The notes under the pieces are model-generated. The model was not told the origin of the DNA. It was given only the letters and a program-made list of their open reading frames with translations, and did not search any database. From assembly GCA_001689515.1 (NCBI GenBank), contig LUJR01000042.1, positions 26,071 through 90,070 of the forward strand: DNA of 64,000 nucleotides, read 5' to 3'. The stretch is from Bacteroidales bacterium M7. Its GTDB lineage: Bacteria; Bacteroidota; Bacteroidia; Bacteroidales; Muribaculaceae. Below, piece after piece: positions 34,791-42,255 of the stretch (positions within the stretch are counted from its first letter, which is position 1; every line of letters begins with the position of its first letter). Both the position numbers and the translations under genes were made by a program.

Positions 34791-34855
34791 CGGTTCTGTG
34801 GTCTATGGGTTGGGGTTAAAATGTAGTGGTTACAAGGGGGGGATTAAATGCAACG

Positions 34856-34919
34856 GAGAACAAACCGTCGGTCACCACCATTGACCTCGCTGTCGGTGGA
34901 TACCCTCCTGTCTGTTCTC
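34856..34919 (-). promoter_or_regulatory. Structured 5' leader of rng
   Basis: GAGAACA (34856-34862) can pair with TGTTCTC (34913-34919), enclosing CACCACC facing GGTGG. On the minus strand this forms a branched stem 65-130 nt before the rng start. RNase E in enterobacteria autoregulates through its leader hairpins, so an analogous role is possible (inference). Confidence 0.4.
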
Positions 34920-34982
34920 TGTTTCTCTCATACAGCCTGCACGGTGGCTGACTGAATCCGAGAAATTAATGCTGTTGCTGGT

Positions 34983-35034
34983 GTTTAGGCTCTCTATGCT
35001 TCGTGTGTGTCACAAGAGAGGGTATTGCCTAAAC
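34983..35034 (-). terminator. Hairpin directly after the 29-aa gene
   Basis: GTTTAGGC (34983-34990) pairs with GCCTAAAC (35027-35034), with CTCTCT and AGAGAG inside. On the minus strand the stem begins one base after the stop codon of the 29-aa gene. It may be a terminator or attenuator ahead of rng; no long T-tract follows. Confidence 0.45.
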
Positions 35035-35035
35035 C

Positions 35036-35125
35036 TTACTTTTTCTTGTGACGATTCTTACGCAGGCGTTTTTTACGCTTGTGTGTGGCCATCTTGTGGC
35101 CTTTTCTTTTCTTTCCGCTTGGCAT
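35036..35125 (-). CDS. 29-aa basic protein, AURKAIP1/COX24 (mS38-like) domain
   Basis: The frame ATG at 35125 to TAA at 35036 encodes MPSGKKRKGHKMATHKRKKR followed by LRKNRHKKK. More than half the residues are Lys, Arg or His. This is the small conserved Bacteroidota protein annotated with the AURKAIP1/COX24 domain, related to mitochondrial ribosomal protein mS38, so it probably binds the small ribosomal subunit (inference from family). It lies between HU and rng, all minus strand. It is easy to miss because of its size. Confidence 0.88.
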   Translation of the reverse strand: MPSGKKRKGHKMATHKRKKRLRKNRHKKK

Positions 35126-35182
35126 GATTAGCAGTGATTTATAAAAAGGGTTATATAAAAGTGTTTCTTGTCTCGTATATGA

Positions 35183-35455
35183 TTATTTCACCTCTTCCAT
35201 GAACACCTTGGCGGGCTTGAATGCCGGAATCTTGTGCTCGGGGATGATGATGGTGGTATTCTTGGATATGTTGCGCGCGGTCTTTTCAGAGCGCGTCTTG
35301 ACGATGAAGCTGCCGAATCCGCGAAGGTAAACGTTTTCGCCGTTTGCAAGCGATTCCTTTACCACGTCCATGAATTTCTCGACGGTGTCGAGGACGCTGG
35401 CACGATCAATGCCTGTAGACCTTGCGATTTCGTTGACGATTTCTGCTTTAGTCAT
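35183..35455 (-). CDS. HU/IHF family DNA-binding protein
   Basis: A 90-aa histone-like DNA-bending protein. It starts MTKAEIVNEIARSTGIDRAS, has the core GENVYLRGFGSFIVKTRSEK (residues 39-58), then a beta-arm (ARNISKNTTIIIPEHKIPAF) that lacks the usual NPxTG form, having NISKNT instead, and ends FKPAKVFMEEVK. The start at 35455 gives the normal family length; codons upstream to 35554 are leader. It has its own -7 element at 35501-35508. Confidence 0.92.
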   Translation of the reverse strand: MTKAEIVNEIARSTGIDRASVLDTVEKFMDVVKESLANGENVYLRGFGSFIVKTRSEKTARNISKNTTIIIPEHKIPAFKPAKVFMEEVK

Positions 35456-35500
35456 TGTGTGTGATGTAACTTGTTGTTTATGTTGAATTGAATGCAGGTG

Positions 35501-35508
35501 CAAATATC
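35501..35508 (-). promoter_or_regulatory. -7 element of the HU gene
   Basis: Plus-strand CAAATATC reads GATATTTG on the minus strand, one mismatch from TAnnTTTG, about 45 bp before the ATG. Confidence 0.45.
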
Positions 35509-35570
35509 GCATTTTTTTTTCAATCTCCCGATAACGGCAAGCAAAAAAATTCATAAAATGCTATTATTGG

Positions 35571-36737
35571 TCATTTTGCGCCTCCGCCATAGGCTGCGAC
35601 AAGGCTCTCTGTCGCTGCCCGCGCCTCGGTGTTGGTAGCCACCAGCTGGCTGTAGTCAGGAGAGGCGATGAACCCGATGCGGGCTATGGTCTCCTCTATC
35701 AGCGGATGTATGTCGACAAACCGCAGCCGCCCTGACAGAAATGCCGCTACTGCCACCTCGTTGGCTGCATTGACCACACAAGCCATATTGCCGCCGCGCT
35801 CCAAGCAGCGATGCGCCAGCGTCAGGCAGGGGAAACGCTCCGTGTCGGGACGCTCGAATGTCATCGAGGCGTATTGCTCCAAGGTGAGCCGTCCGGGCAG
35901 ATACATGCGCTCGGTCTCGCCCAAGGCATAGCTGATGGGAAGCCGCATGTCTGGCACTCCGAGCTGGGCTTTGACACCACCGTCCACAAACTCCACCATC
36001 GAGTGCACTATGCTCTGCGGGTGCACGAGTGCAACTATCCGCTCTGGGGCGATGCCGAAAAGCCAGTGAGCCTCGATTATCTCAAACGCCTTGTTGAGCA
36101 TAGTGGCTGAGTCAATGGTAATCTTCGCGCCCATGCTCCAATTAGGATGACGCAGGGCATCCTCAACGGTCACTTCCGACAGCTTATCAGCCGGAAAAGA
36201 GCGGAACGGACCACCCGAAGCCGTGATGATGAGCCGCTCGACTGCACTGACATCTTCGCCTCTGAGACATTGGTATATGGCGGAGTGCTCGCTGTCTACA
36301 GGATACACCTTGGAAGTCGACTGGCTGAGCAGCCCCGTGATAAGCTCCCCTGCCACAACGAGCGTCTCCTTGTTTGCCAAGGCTATGTCTTTGCCTGACT
36401 TTATGGCACGGATGGTGGGCGCCAGACCGCTATAGCCTACGGTAGCCGTAACCACCATGGAGAAATCCTCGCGATCCATGGCATCGGCAAGAGCCACCGC
36501 ACCTGCTGCGGTCTCTATGCCGAGCGGTTGCAACGCGTCACGCAGACGCGGGTAGAGACTTTCGTCAGCGATTATGGCAATTGACGGACGGAACTCGCGT
36601 GCCTGGGCTATGAGGTCGTCGACGCGCCGCCCTGCCGAGAGCAGCTTCACAGCGAAACGGTCGGGATGCCGTCGCACGATGTCAAGAGTCTGGGTACCGA
36701 TAGACCCCGTACTGCCCAATACAGCTATATTTTTCAT
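35571..36737 (-). CDS. dxr: 1-deoxy-D-xylulose 5-phosphate reductoisomerase
   Basis: The second enzyme of the MEP isoprenoid pathway, NADPH-dependent. The 388-aa protein has the nucleotide-binding start IAVLGSTGSIGTQTLDIV (residues 4-21), the metal and substrate motif PVDSEHSAIYQC (about 145-156), TASGGPFR (about 174) and NWSMGAKITIDSATMLNKA (about 198-216). It has its own promoter, immediately downstream of the hypothetical gene at 36800. In Bacteroides I recall dxr lying close to rimM; here they are about 26 kb apart. Confidence 0.96.
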   Translation of the reverse strand: MKNIAVLGSTGSIGTQTLDIVRRHPDRFAVKLLSAGRRVDDLIAQAREFRPSIAIIADESLYPRLRDALQPLGIETAAGAVALADAMDREDFSMVVTATVGYSGLAPTIRAIKSGKDIALANKETLVVAGELITGLLSQSTSKVYPVDSEHSAIYQCLRGEDVSAVERLIITASGGPFRSFPADKLSEVTVEDALRHPNWSMGAKITIDSATMLNKAFEIIEAHWLFGIAPERIVALVHPQSIVHSMVEFVDGGVKAQLGVPDMRLPISYALGETERMYLPGRLTLEQYASMTFERPDTERFPCLTLAHRCLERGGNMACVVNAANEVAVAAFLSGRLRFVDIHPLIEETIARIGFIASPDYSQLVATNTEARAATESLVAAYGGGAK

Positions 36738-36757
36738 GATGAAGCAAGATTATGACA

Positions 36758-36788
36758 CAAATTTAGCGGTTTTATAGGAAATATCAAC
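36758..36788 (-). promoter_or_regulatory. dxr promoter
   Basis: On the minus strand GTTG (36785-36788), 19 bp, then TAAATTTG (36758-36765). This is a good sigma-ABfr match with one -33 mismatch, giving a leader of about 15 nt. Confidence 0.6.
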
Positions 36789-36799
36789 CATCCGCAGCC

Positions 36800-37384
36800 T
36801 CACCATGAGCAAAAGGAGTAAGAAATACCCACACCGATGGCTGGTTGCACCCCTCGCTGAGTGACGGCGCATCCTGCAAACAAGCCGAGATGCCAACGTT
36901 TGACATCTTTCACCGGAAGCTGTTCTGACAGCGTGGAGCCATAAGCATCCGTCTGCACCGCGGCTGCCGACAGGCGGTAGACGGCGATGGAATCCAGCAT
37001 CGGGTCTACGCCGCTGACCCAAGCCTTGTAATCCTCTCCCTCATACACTCGCTGCACGTAGCCGCCAGCCGTATCCACCAAGGTTGCACGACATTCAGCT
37101 GTAGGGCTGCACCCTGGTGCAGCCGATACCTGCGAGCTGACTGTCAGTATATTGGCTGATGCACCAGGTTGCATCCCTACATTTTTGGACAACGCATTAT
37201 TTCTCTTTGCAATCTTTCGTTGCTTGGTCATCTGGGGCACAGCTACCACTACGGTGTCACGCCTGACTGTCAGGACAGTACGCACCTGACCCGTTTGCGG
37301 TCGCGCCCTATGACGTGACAGTGTGCCAGACAGAGCAATTCCCACCAGCACACCTAATCCAAAACAGAGTATCTTCTTTTTCAT
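36800..37384 (-). CDS. Hypothetical protein with in-frame palindromic insert
   Basis: A 194-aa protein with an N-terminal membrane anchor (residues 4-22, LCFGLGVLVGIALSG) and a predicted periplasmic remainder (RRDTVVVAVPQ; a C-terminal part near residues 115-194 with VYRLSAA and WHLGLFAGCAV). I do not recognise the family firmly; it resembles short proteins that sit beside amidases in Bacteroidales, of uncertain origin. Residues 69-95 (GMQPGASANI to AAPGCSPTA) are the translation of an 80-bp palindromic element at 37101-37180. It lies 22 bp after the amidase gene, so the pair is probably cotranscribed. Confidence 0.6.
   Translation of the reverse strand: MKKKILCFGLGVLVGIALSGTLSRHRARPQTGQVRTVLTVRRDTVVVAVPQMTKQRKIAKRNNALSKNVGMQPGASANILTVSSQVSAAPGCSPTAECRATLVDTAGGYVQRVYEGEDYKAWVSGVDPMLDSIAVYRLSAAAVQTDAYGSTLSEQLPVKDVKRWHLGLFAGCAVTQRGVQPAIGVGISYSFCSW
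37101..37180. repeat. Palindromic element inside a coding region
   Basis: GTAGG then GCTGCACCCTGGTGCAGCC faces GGCTGATGCACCAGGTTGCA then TCCCTAC. The layout and CCCTAC tag match the intergenic elements, but the core differs. It stays in frame with the gene at 36800-37384. Confidence 0.75.
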
Positions 37385-37406
37385 TTTTTCGGAAAACTAC
37401 ATCTAA

Positions 37407-37835
37407 TCACAAATCGGCATACTCCTTCATGGCATCAAAACTCGGGCACGCTTTACGAGCAAGATTGCGGTGGCCGACGATGCGAGCTGACGGATACAGC
37501 CGCTTTAGACGCGTCAGCAGTTCGCGCAGACTGCGCTTCTGCGCCTCGGTGCGGTTGTCGAGCGGAGTCAGGTCGCGTCGGGTGGCATCCACACCTCCTA
37601 TATATGCCACATGTATGGAAGTGGCGTTGTGGCCTTTGACACCGTTGGCTATGTCCCAGTCAGGCACCACCTGCGCGATGAAACCTGACGGTTCCACTAT
37701 ATAATGGTAGCCGGGAGTGCTCCATCCCAAGCCTCCCCGCCGACGCGGCAATGTATGGTAACGGACTATGTCGGATGCACTCTGGGTCTGCGCTCCTGCG
37801 GTGCAATGCACCACAATAAGTGTGATATTTCTCAT
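37407..37835 (-). CDS. N-acetylmuramoyl-L-alanine amidase (Amidase_2)
   Basis: A 142-aa zinc amidase of the T7-lysozyme/PGRP type. Zinc ligands are His10 (LIVVHCTAG), His121 (IVGHRNLA) and Cys129 (KACPSF), with GYHYIVEPSG and IHVAYIGG in between. No signal peptide is visible. In Bacteroidales such short amidases often come from prophages or integrated elements, and this one stands beside an unrecognised anchored protein. No other phage gene is present. Confidence 0.88.
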   Translation of the reverse strand: MRNITLIVVHCTAGAQTQSASDIVRYHTLPRRRGGLGWSTPGYHYIVEPSGFIAQVVPDWDIANGVKGHNATSIHVAYIGGVDATRRDLTPLDNRTEAQKRSLRELLTRLKRLYPSARIVGHRNLARKACPSFDAMKEYADL

Positions 37836-37982
37836 ATTTACAGATGTTTTATGGAGTTACATCCGCAAAGTAACCGCCCGCAAGCCTCGCCAACATGCGA
37901 GAATATCACTACACACATCAATACGCCCCAATCCATTAACAAAATTTAAGTCTCAAAAACCGATTTTCATAAATATTTCCCT

Positions 37983-38012
37983 TACATTTGATGTCAGCAA
38001 ACGCACGTTTGC
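37983..38012 (+). promoter_or_regulatory. gdhA promoter -7 element and adjacent palindrome
   Basis: TACATTTG (37983-37990) is a good -7 element. GCAAACG (37997-38003) and CGTTTGC (38006-38012) form a perfect 7-bp inverted repeat straddling the predicted start of transcription. It could be an operator or a 5' mRNA hairpin. The leader to the ATG at 38066 is about 70 nt. Confidence 0.55.
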
Positions 38013-38065
38013 CATACCTGAAAAACCTTACACACAACACATTCATATTTAATACCTTAAAGAAT

Positions 38066-39403
38066 ATGGATATAAATAATATCATGAGCGCCCTTGAGGC
38101 GAAACACCCTGGCGAAAAAGAATATCTCCAGGCAGTCAAAGAAGTGCTGATGTGCGTGCAGGATGTCTACAACGAGCATCCCGAATTTGAGAAAGCACGC
38201 ATCATCGAACGCATGGTAGAGCCCGACCGCATCATCACCTTCCGCGTGACATGGGTCGACGACAAAGGCGAGGTGCAGACCAACCTCGGCTACCGCGTAC
38301 AGTTCAACAAGGCGATAGGTCCGTACAAAGGCGGCATCCGTTTCCATGCTTCGGTCAACCTCTCCATACTCAAATTCCTCGGATTCGAACAGACATTTAA
38401 AAACGCCCTCACCACACTCCCCATGGGCGGCGGCAAAGGCGGCTCGGACTTCTCGCCCCGCGGCAAGAGCGAGGCTGAAATCATGCGCTTCTGCCAGGCA
38501 TTCATACTCCAGCTCTGGAAAAACCTCGGACCTGACCGCGATGTGCCTGCCGGCGACATCGGTGTGGGCGGACGCGAAGTGGGCTACATGTTCGGCATGT
38601 ACAAGCAGCTCGTCGACCGCCACGACGGCGCATTTACCGGCAAGGGTCTCGACTTCGGAGGCTCGCTGATACGCCCTGAAGCCACCGGCTACGGCGCTCT
38701 CTACTTCGTCCAGAGCATGCTCGCCAAGAAGGGCGATGACATCAAGGGCAAGGTGATAGCCATATCGGGCTTCGGCAACGTGGCTTGGGGCGCAGCCAAG
38801 AAAGCCACTGAGTTAGGCGCGAAAGTGGTCACCATCTCCGGTCCTGACGGATACATCTACGACCCCGACGGACTTGATGCAGAGAAAATCGATTATATGC
38901 TCTATCTCCGCGCCACAGGTGACGATATCGTAGAGCCGTATGCCGAGAAATTCCCCGGCGCGAAATTCTTCCCGGGCAAGAAACCTTGGGAGCAGAAAGT
39001 CGACATCGCCCTCCCCTGCGCCACCCAGAACGAGCTTGACGGCAACGACGCCCGCCAGCTCGTGGACAACGGGGTGCTGATGGTGGCAGAGGTCTCCAAC
39101 ATGGGTTGCACACCCGAGGCTATCGACACGTTCATCGCCAGCCACACCACCTATGCGCCCGGCAAGGCTGTCAACGCCGGCGGCGTAGCCACATCAGGCC
39201 TCGAGATGAGCCAGAACGCCATGCACCTCCAGTGGTCGGCAGAAGAAGTGGATCAGAAGCTCCACTTCATCATGAAGTCAATCCATGAGCAGTGTGTCAA
39301 GTACGGCACCGAGCCCGACGGCTACATCAACTACATGAAAGGGGCAAATATCGCTGGCTTCATGAAAGTAGCCAACGCCATGATGGGACAAGGAATCATC
39401 TAA
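38066..39403 (+). CDS. gdhA: NADP-specific glutamate dehydrogenase
   Basis: Assimilates ammonia by reductive amination of 2-oxoglutarate. The start MDINNIMSALEAKHPGEKEY at 38066 gives a 445-aa protein, the normal hexameric GDH length. Substrate and catalytic motifs are YKGGIRFH (about residues 87-94), LPMGGGKGGSDFSPRGKS (about 116-133, catalytic Lys) and PAGDIGVGGREVGYM. The Rossmann part has GFGNVAWG and the C-terminal substrate contact is AVNAGGVATSGLEMSQN. It is a single gene. Codons upstream to 37988 overlap the promoter and are excluded. Confidence 0.96.
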   Translation: MDINNIMSALEAKHPGEKEYLQAVKEVLMCVQDVYNEHPEFEKARIIERMVEPDRIITFRVTWVDDKGEVQTNLGYRVQFNKAIGPYKGGIRFHASVNLSILKFLGFEQTFKNALTTLPMGGGKGGSDFSPRGKSEAEIMRFCQAFILQLWKNLGPDRDVPAGDIGVGGREVGYMFGMYKQLVDRHDGAFTGKGLDFGGSLIRPEATGYGALYFVQSMLAKKGDDIKGKVIAISGFGNVAWGAAKKATELGAKVVTISGPDGYIYDPDGLDAEKIDYMLYLRATGDDIVEPYAEKFPGAKFFPGKKPWEQKVDIALPCATQNELDGNDARQLVDNGVLMVAEVSNMGCTPEAIDTFIASHTTYAPGKAVNAGGVATSGLEMSQNAMHLQWSAEEVDQKLHFIMKSIHEQCVKYGTEPDGYINYMKGANIAGFMKVANAMMGQGII

Positions 39404-39410
39404 AAGATTA

Positions 39411-39563
39411 TTGCAGGACTCCCAAAATCACACTTAAACTTGTAGGGACATGCCATGGCATGTCTGAATAGACTGCCATAACGGCTTTAACCACGCAAGA
39501 TAACGCTGACATGCCATGGCATGTCCCTACAAGTTTAGGAATTTCCAGTTCTGAGACAACTCC
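39411..39563. repeat. About 150-bp palindromic element, second subtype
   Basis: Inverted copy of 5062-5213. TTGCAGGACTCCCAAAATCA at the left end matches the inverse of that element's right end. Inner facing arms with GACATGCCATGGCATGTC-type cores span 39441-39531. Confidence 0.75.
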
Positions 39564-39673
39564 TAAAACCTCGACGTTTCTCTAACCTAAAAATATCACT
39601 ATACGACAAGCAGCCTTGGGCACCGCGCCTCTCCCCGCCGAGAGACACGGTGCCCATCGCATAATATATCATT

Positions 39674-39705
39674 ATTGCACCGTAACGAGAAATAGCTTAA
39701 TTTTG
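39674..39705 (+). promoter_or_regulatory. Promoter of the glycosyltransferase gene
   Basis: ATTG (39674-39677), 20 bp, TAATTTTG (39698-39705). The -7 element ends 7 bp before the ATG at 39713, so the mRNA would be nearly leaderless. Confidence 0.6.
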
Positions 39706-39712
39706 CAGGGTC

Positions 39713-40675
39713 ATGGAAGCAAGCATTTCGGTCATAATCCCTGTCTATAACAACCAGCGGTATCTGTCACAATGCCTCGACAGCGTACTGACAGGACAAG
39801 AGGATGCCATCAAGGAGATAATCGTGGTCGACGACGGAAGCACGGACGACACCCCTGTCATAGCCCGTGCTTACGCCAAATCTGATCCGCGCATAAAAGT
39901 CATCTCCCAGCAAAACCGCTGCTGCGGCGGCGCACGCAACACAGGCATCGATGCAAGCACCGGCGAATATATCGCGTTTGTCGATGCCGACGACACCCTG
40001 ATGCCCGGGGCACTCCCCCACCTGCTGAGCCTGATGGGTCCGTCGGTCGACATAGCCATCGGCAGATATTTCCGCGATGCCGCCATGGCTCCCCACTATG
40101 CAGCCGACCGTTCGGAGCGCCACACAATCATCGGCGCTGAACTCGCCAACAAAATCATGCTCTACCGCACGGGGTTCATCTCCTCGCCGTGGGGGCGGCT
40201 CTACCGACGTAGTGCCATCGGTGACATCCGATTCAAGGAAAACCTCTACTACGAGGATCTGGACTTCAACTACCGCCTGTTCCATCGCGTCAACTCGGTA
40301 GCACTCACCCACCGCACTCTCTACCTCTACCGTCGCAACCCTGACAGCGCGATGAGCCTCTGGGACGAAAAACGTCTTGACGTGCTACGCGTCACAGAGT
40401 GGATAGAGGCTGACGCTGCCTCACGCAGCAATCCCTCCCTACTCGCCGCCGCCCGTGACCGCCGCCTGAGCGCATGCTTCAACATGTACGCCCTCTGCTG
40501 CGTCCACCAACGTCACACCATGGCAAACCTCTGCTGGAGCGAAATCAAGCGTCTGCGCCGTGCCACTCTCGCCAACGGCTCTGTGCGCTGGCGTAACCGC
40601 GCCGCCGCCGCCGTCAGCTACCTCGGTCCCACCCTCCTCCGCCTCCTCGGCAAAGCCTTCTACCGCCACGGCTGA
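39713..40675 (+). CDS. Glycosyltransferase family 2
   Basis: A 320-aa GT-A transferase. It starts SVIIPVYNNQRYLSQCLDSV, has VVDDGSTDDT (about residues 39-48), GARNTGID and the DxD metal motif in YIAFVDADDTLMPG (about 89-102). YYEDLDFNYRLF supplies the catalytic-base region. It lacks clear membrane segments and probably acts at the cytoplasmic face of the membrane on a lipid-linked glycan. The donor and acceptor are unknown. It stands alone, with repeats on both sides. Confidence 0.88.
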   Translation: MEASISVIIPVYNNQRYLSQCLDSVLTGQEDAIKEIIVVDDGSTDDTPVIARAYAKSDPRIKVISQQNRCCGGARNTGIDASTGEYIAFVDADDTLMPGALPHLLSLMGPSVDIAIGRYFRDAAMAPHYAADRSERHTIIGAELANKIMLYRTGFISSPWGRLYRRSAIGDIRFKENLYYEDLDFNYRLFHRVNSVALTHRTLYLYRRNPDSAMSLWDEKRLDVLRVTEWIEADAASRSNPSLLAAARDRRLSACFNMYALCCVHQRHTMANLCWSEIKRLRRATLANGSVRWRNRAAAAVSYLGPTLLRLLGKAFYRHG

Positions 40676-40701
40676 AACCGCGGAACTGATATTTCCCAAC
40701 G

Positions 40702-40789
40702 TGTAGGGACATGCCACGGCATGTCCGCTTGCAGCAAAGAAGATAGATGCGCACCATAGGATGCGGACATGCCACGGCATGTCCCTACA
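40702..40789. repeat. Palindromic element (TGTAGG tag, GACATG core)
   Basis: Two arms, both with GACATGCCACGGCATGTC cores, tagged TGTAGG on the left and CCTACA on the right. Confidence 0.75.
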
Positions 40790-40871
40790 AATCCAATCAA
40801 CATTTTTAGCCTCTGCCCGATGATTGAACATAGTTTCTAAGAATCTTTTCTGGTGATTTTTTTGTTCGAAA

Positions 40872-40903
40872 GTTGTATAATTCAACCAAAACGCATATCT
40901 TTG
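40872..40903 (+). promoter_or_regulatory. Promoter of a candidate non-coding RNA
   Basis: GTTG (40872-40875), 20 bp, TATCTTTG (40896-40903). No coding frame of credible composition follows; a structured stretch does. Confidence 0.55.
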
Positions 40904-40908
40904 TGTTA

Positions 40909-41150
40909 TCAAGATAAACGCCACATCAAAGTAGATTGGGAAACTCATCAAATTTTTCTGAAATACCGAGACACAGCGTAACCGCCCAATGGCGGGCCTC
41001 ACCCGCAAGGGTTGGCTTCCGGGCCACGGAGGATTACAAAGGACGGCGAGCACTCAAATCCTGTCATTCGGAGTTTCATCGCATCCTTTGGTGTGGTAGC
41101 TACACAGAGGGCACCAGGCTGACATCAGCCCCGGTGCCCTCTCGCTGCAT
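40909..41150 (+). ncRNA. Candidate structured non-coding RNA
   Basis: About 240 nt starting just after a sigma-ABfr promoter and containing a series of stable stems: CCGCC/GGCGG with loop CAAT (40982-40995), ACCC-GCAA-GGGT with a GNRA loop (41001-41012), TGGC/GCCA (about 41013-41026) and CAAAGGA pairing with TCCTTTG (about 41037-41043 with 41084-41090). It ends in a strong hairpin AGAGGGCACC/GGTGCCCTCT (41106-41142) with an inner GGCTG/CAGCC stem. It does not look like tRNA, tmRNA, RNase P RNA or small SRP RNA. A 6S-type or unassigned RNA is possible. No T-tract follows the last stem, so the 3' end is uncertain. Confidence 0.5.
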
Positions 41151-41262
41151 CTACGCATCAGAGGATTTGTATTGAAATCTCAGATGCAGGATCACGACCA
41201 CGAACACCCTGATTACCCACACCTCATCCTGCTGTCGCGACCCAATGCTATCAACCTATATG

Positions 41263-41361
41263 CTCGCGGTATTAACCGCGAGGGGAGCAGTAGCCACATG
41301 CAAGCAAGCCATCAGGCTTGCGCAGCTTGTGGCTACTGCTCCCGCCGCGGCTATGCCGCGC
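41263..41361. repeat. Nested hairpin repeat, internally deleted copy
   Basis: CTCGCGGTATTAACCGCGAG, then GCAGTAGCCACATGCAAGC facing GCTTGCGCAGCTTGTGGCTA, then CGCGGCTATGCCGCG. The inner CCGGCGGCGTCAGCTGCC part present in the copies at 17141 and 44226 is missing. Confidence 0.75.
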
Positions 41362-41606
41362 CACACACAAATCGCCGGCACGACCTCGTAATTTCTTCAG
41401 AAGAAACCCATAGTTATTGTACAATAACCCCCTATTCTTGCGCAATAACCACTCATTATTGCACAATAATCCTACATTTCCTCCGCAGAAAGTACACAAA
41501 GAAAAGGAAATAAAAAGAAAGAAAACAAAACATCATCTGACGATGATGGCAGACAGCCGCCACCGACACCGCAGGGATTTTGCAAAAAACGCATGAATGC
41601 AATGCG

Positions 41607-41630
41607 GACATGCCACGGCATGTCCCTACA
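41607..41630. repeat. Single GACATG-core arm
   Basis: GACATGCCACGGCATGTC then CCTACA, a lone arm 9 bp from the DUF695 stop. The preceding stretch 41400-41600 holds several direct repeats of ATTGCACAATAA-like sequence and no gene. Confidence 0.7.
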
Positions 41631-41639
41631 GCTACGTTG

Positions 41640-42077
41640 TCACGAGACATCGATGCGCGCCTGGGACATCTCGGCGTATTCATCCCAATCGGGGTCGTTT
41701 TCGGTGTAGACGGTCAGAGGGAGCAGCGGTAGGTCGGCAAGGGCTTCGTTGAGTTTGCGGCCGAAGATATGGACGCTAAGGGTGTAGAATATCCAGTCGC
41801 GGCGGTCATCGCCGGTGTAGATGCCGGTCATCACCGCCACAGGGTCTTTGCGCAACGTTTCGGCAAGGCGGTCGGTGACAGCCTCCATCATAGCCGCATC
41901 ATCGGCTCCGGGCATGCCTGAAGCATCGCCGTCATACTTCCAGCTCACCTCCACGCGGATGTTGAAGCGCGGGTTGTCACGGAACTTGTCTACATCATCG
42001 CGACCGGTCACCATGATCAGGCGGCCGGACTCGCTCTCGGTGGGGGCAGTCCACCATTCGCCGGGCATATCGTTCAT
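41640..42077 (-). CDS. DUF695 domain protein
   Basis: A 145-aa soluble protein. It starts MNDMPGEWWTAPTESESGRL and has FNIRVEVSWKYDGDASGMP in the middle, then YTGDDRRDWIFYTLSVHIF (about residues 90-108), the pattern of DUF695. The family is widespread and uncharacterised. The start at 42077 is chosen over an upstream frame to 42188 that runs through the intergenic promoter region. It is divergent from rpsA. Confidence 0.75.
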   Translation of the reverse strand: MNDMPGEWWTAPTESESGRLIMVTGRDDVDKFRDNPRFNIRVEVSWKYDGDASGMPGADDAAMMEAVTDRLAETLRKDPVAVMTGIYTGDDRRDWIFYTLSVHIFGRKLNEALADLPLLPLTVYTENDPDWDEYAEMSQARIDVS

Positions 42078-42172
42078 ATCGTAAGTCAGATTTATCTTTA
42101 TCAGGATGCTAAGGTAGCGAATTTTTTGTGATTTAGTGATGTTTTCGCTGAGCGTAATTGACAAAAAATCAC

Positions 42173-42180
42173 TACCTTTG
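42173..42180 (+). promoter_or_regulatory. -7 element of the rpsA promoter
   Basis: TACCTTTG matches TAnnTTTG and gives an rpsA leader of about 70 nt. A clear -33 box at 20 bp is not found. Confidence 0.5.
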
Positions 42181-42255
42181 CACCGCATCGTGCGGCAGTG
42201 TACACACCGCCCCGCTGCACTTCAATTTAATTAACCCTGTTTTATTAACTTTTAA

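Noticed and set aside
37407..37835. Prophage suggested by the amidase and its neighbour
   Set aside because: No integrase, terminase, capsid or tail genes; a short amidase alone is not enough.
41172..41513. 113-aa frame after the candidate RNA
   Set aside because: It reads through a nested hairpin and low-complexity ATTGCACAATAA repeats; no coding character.
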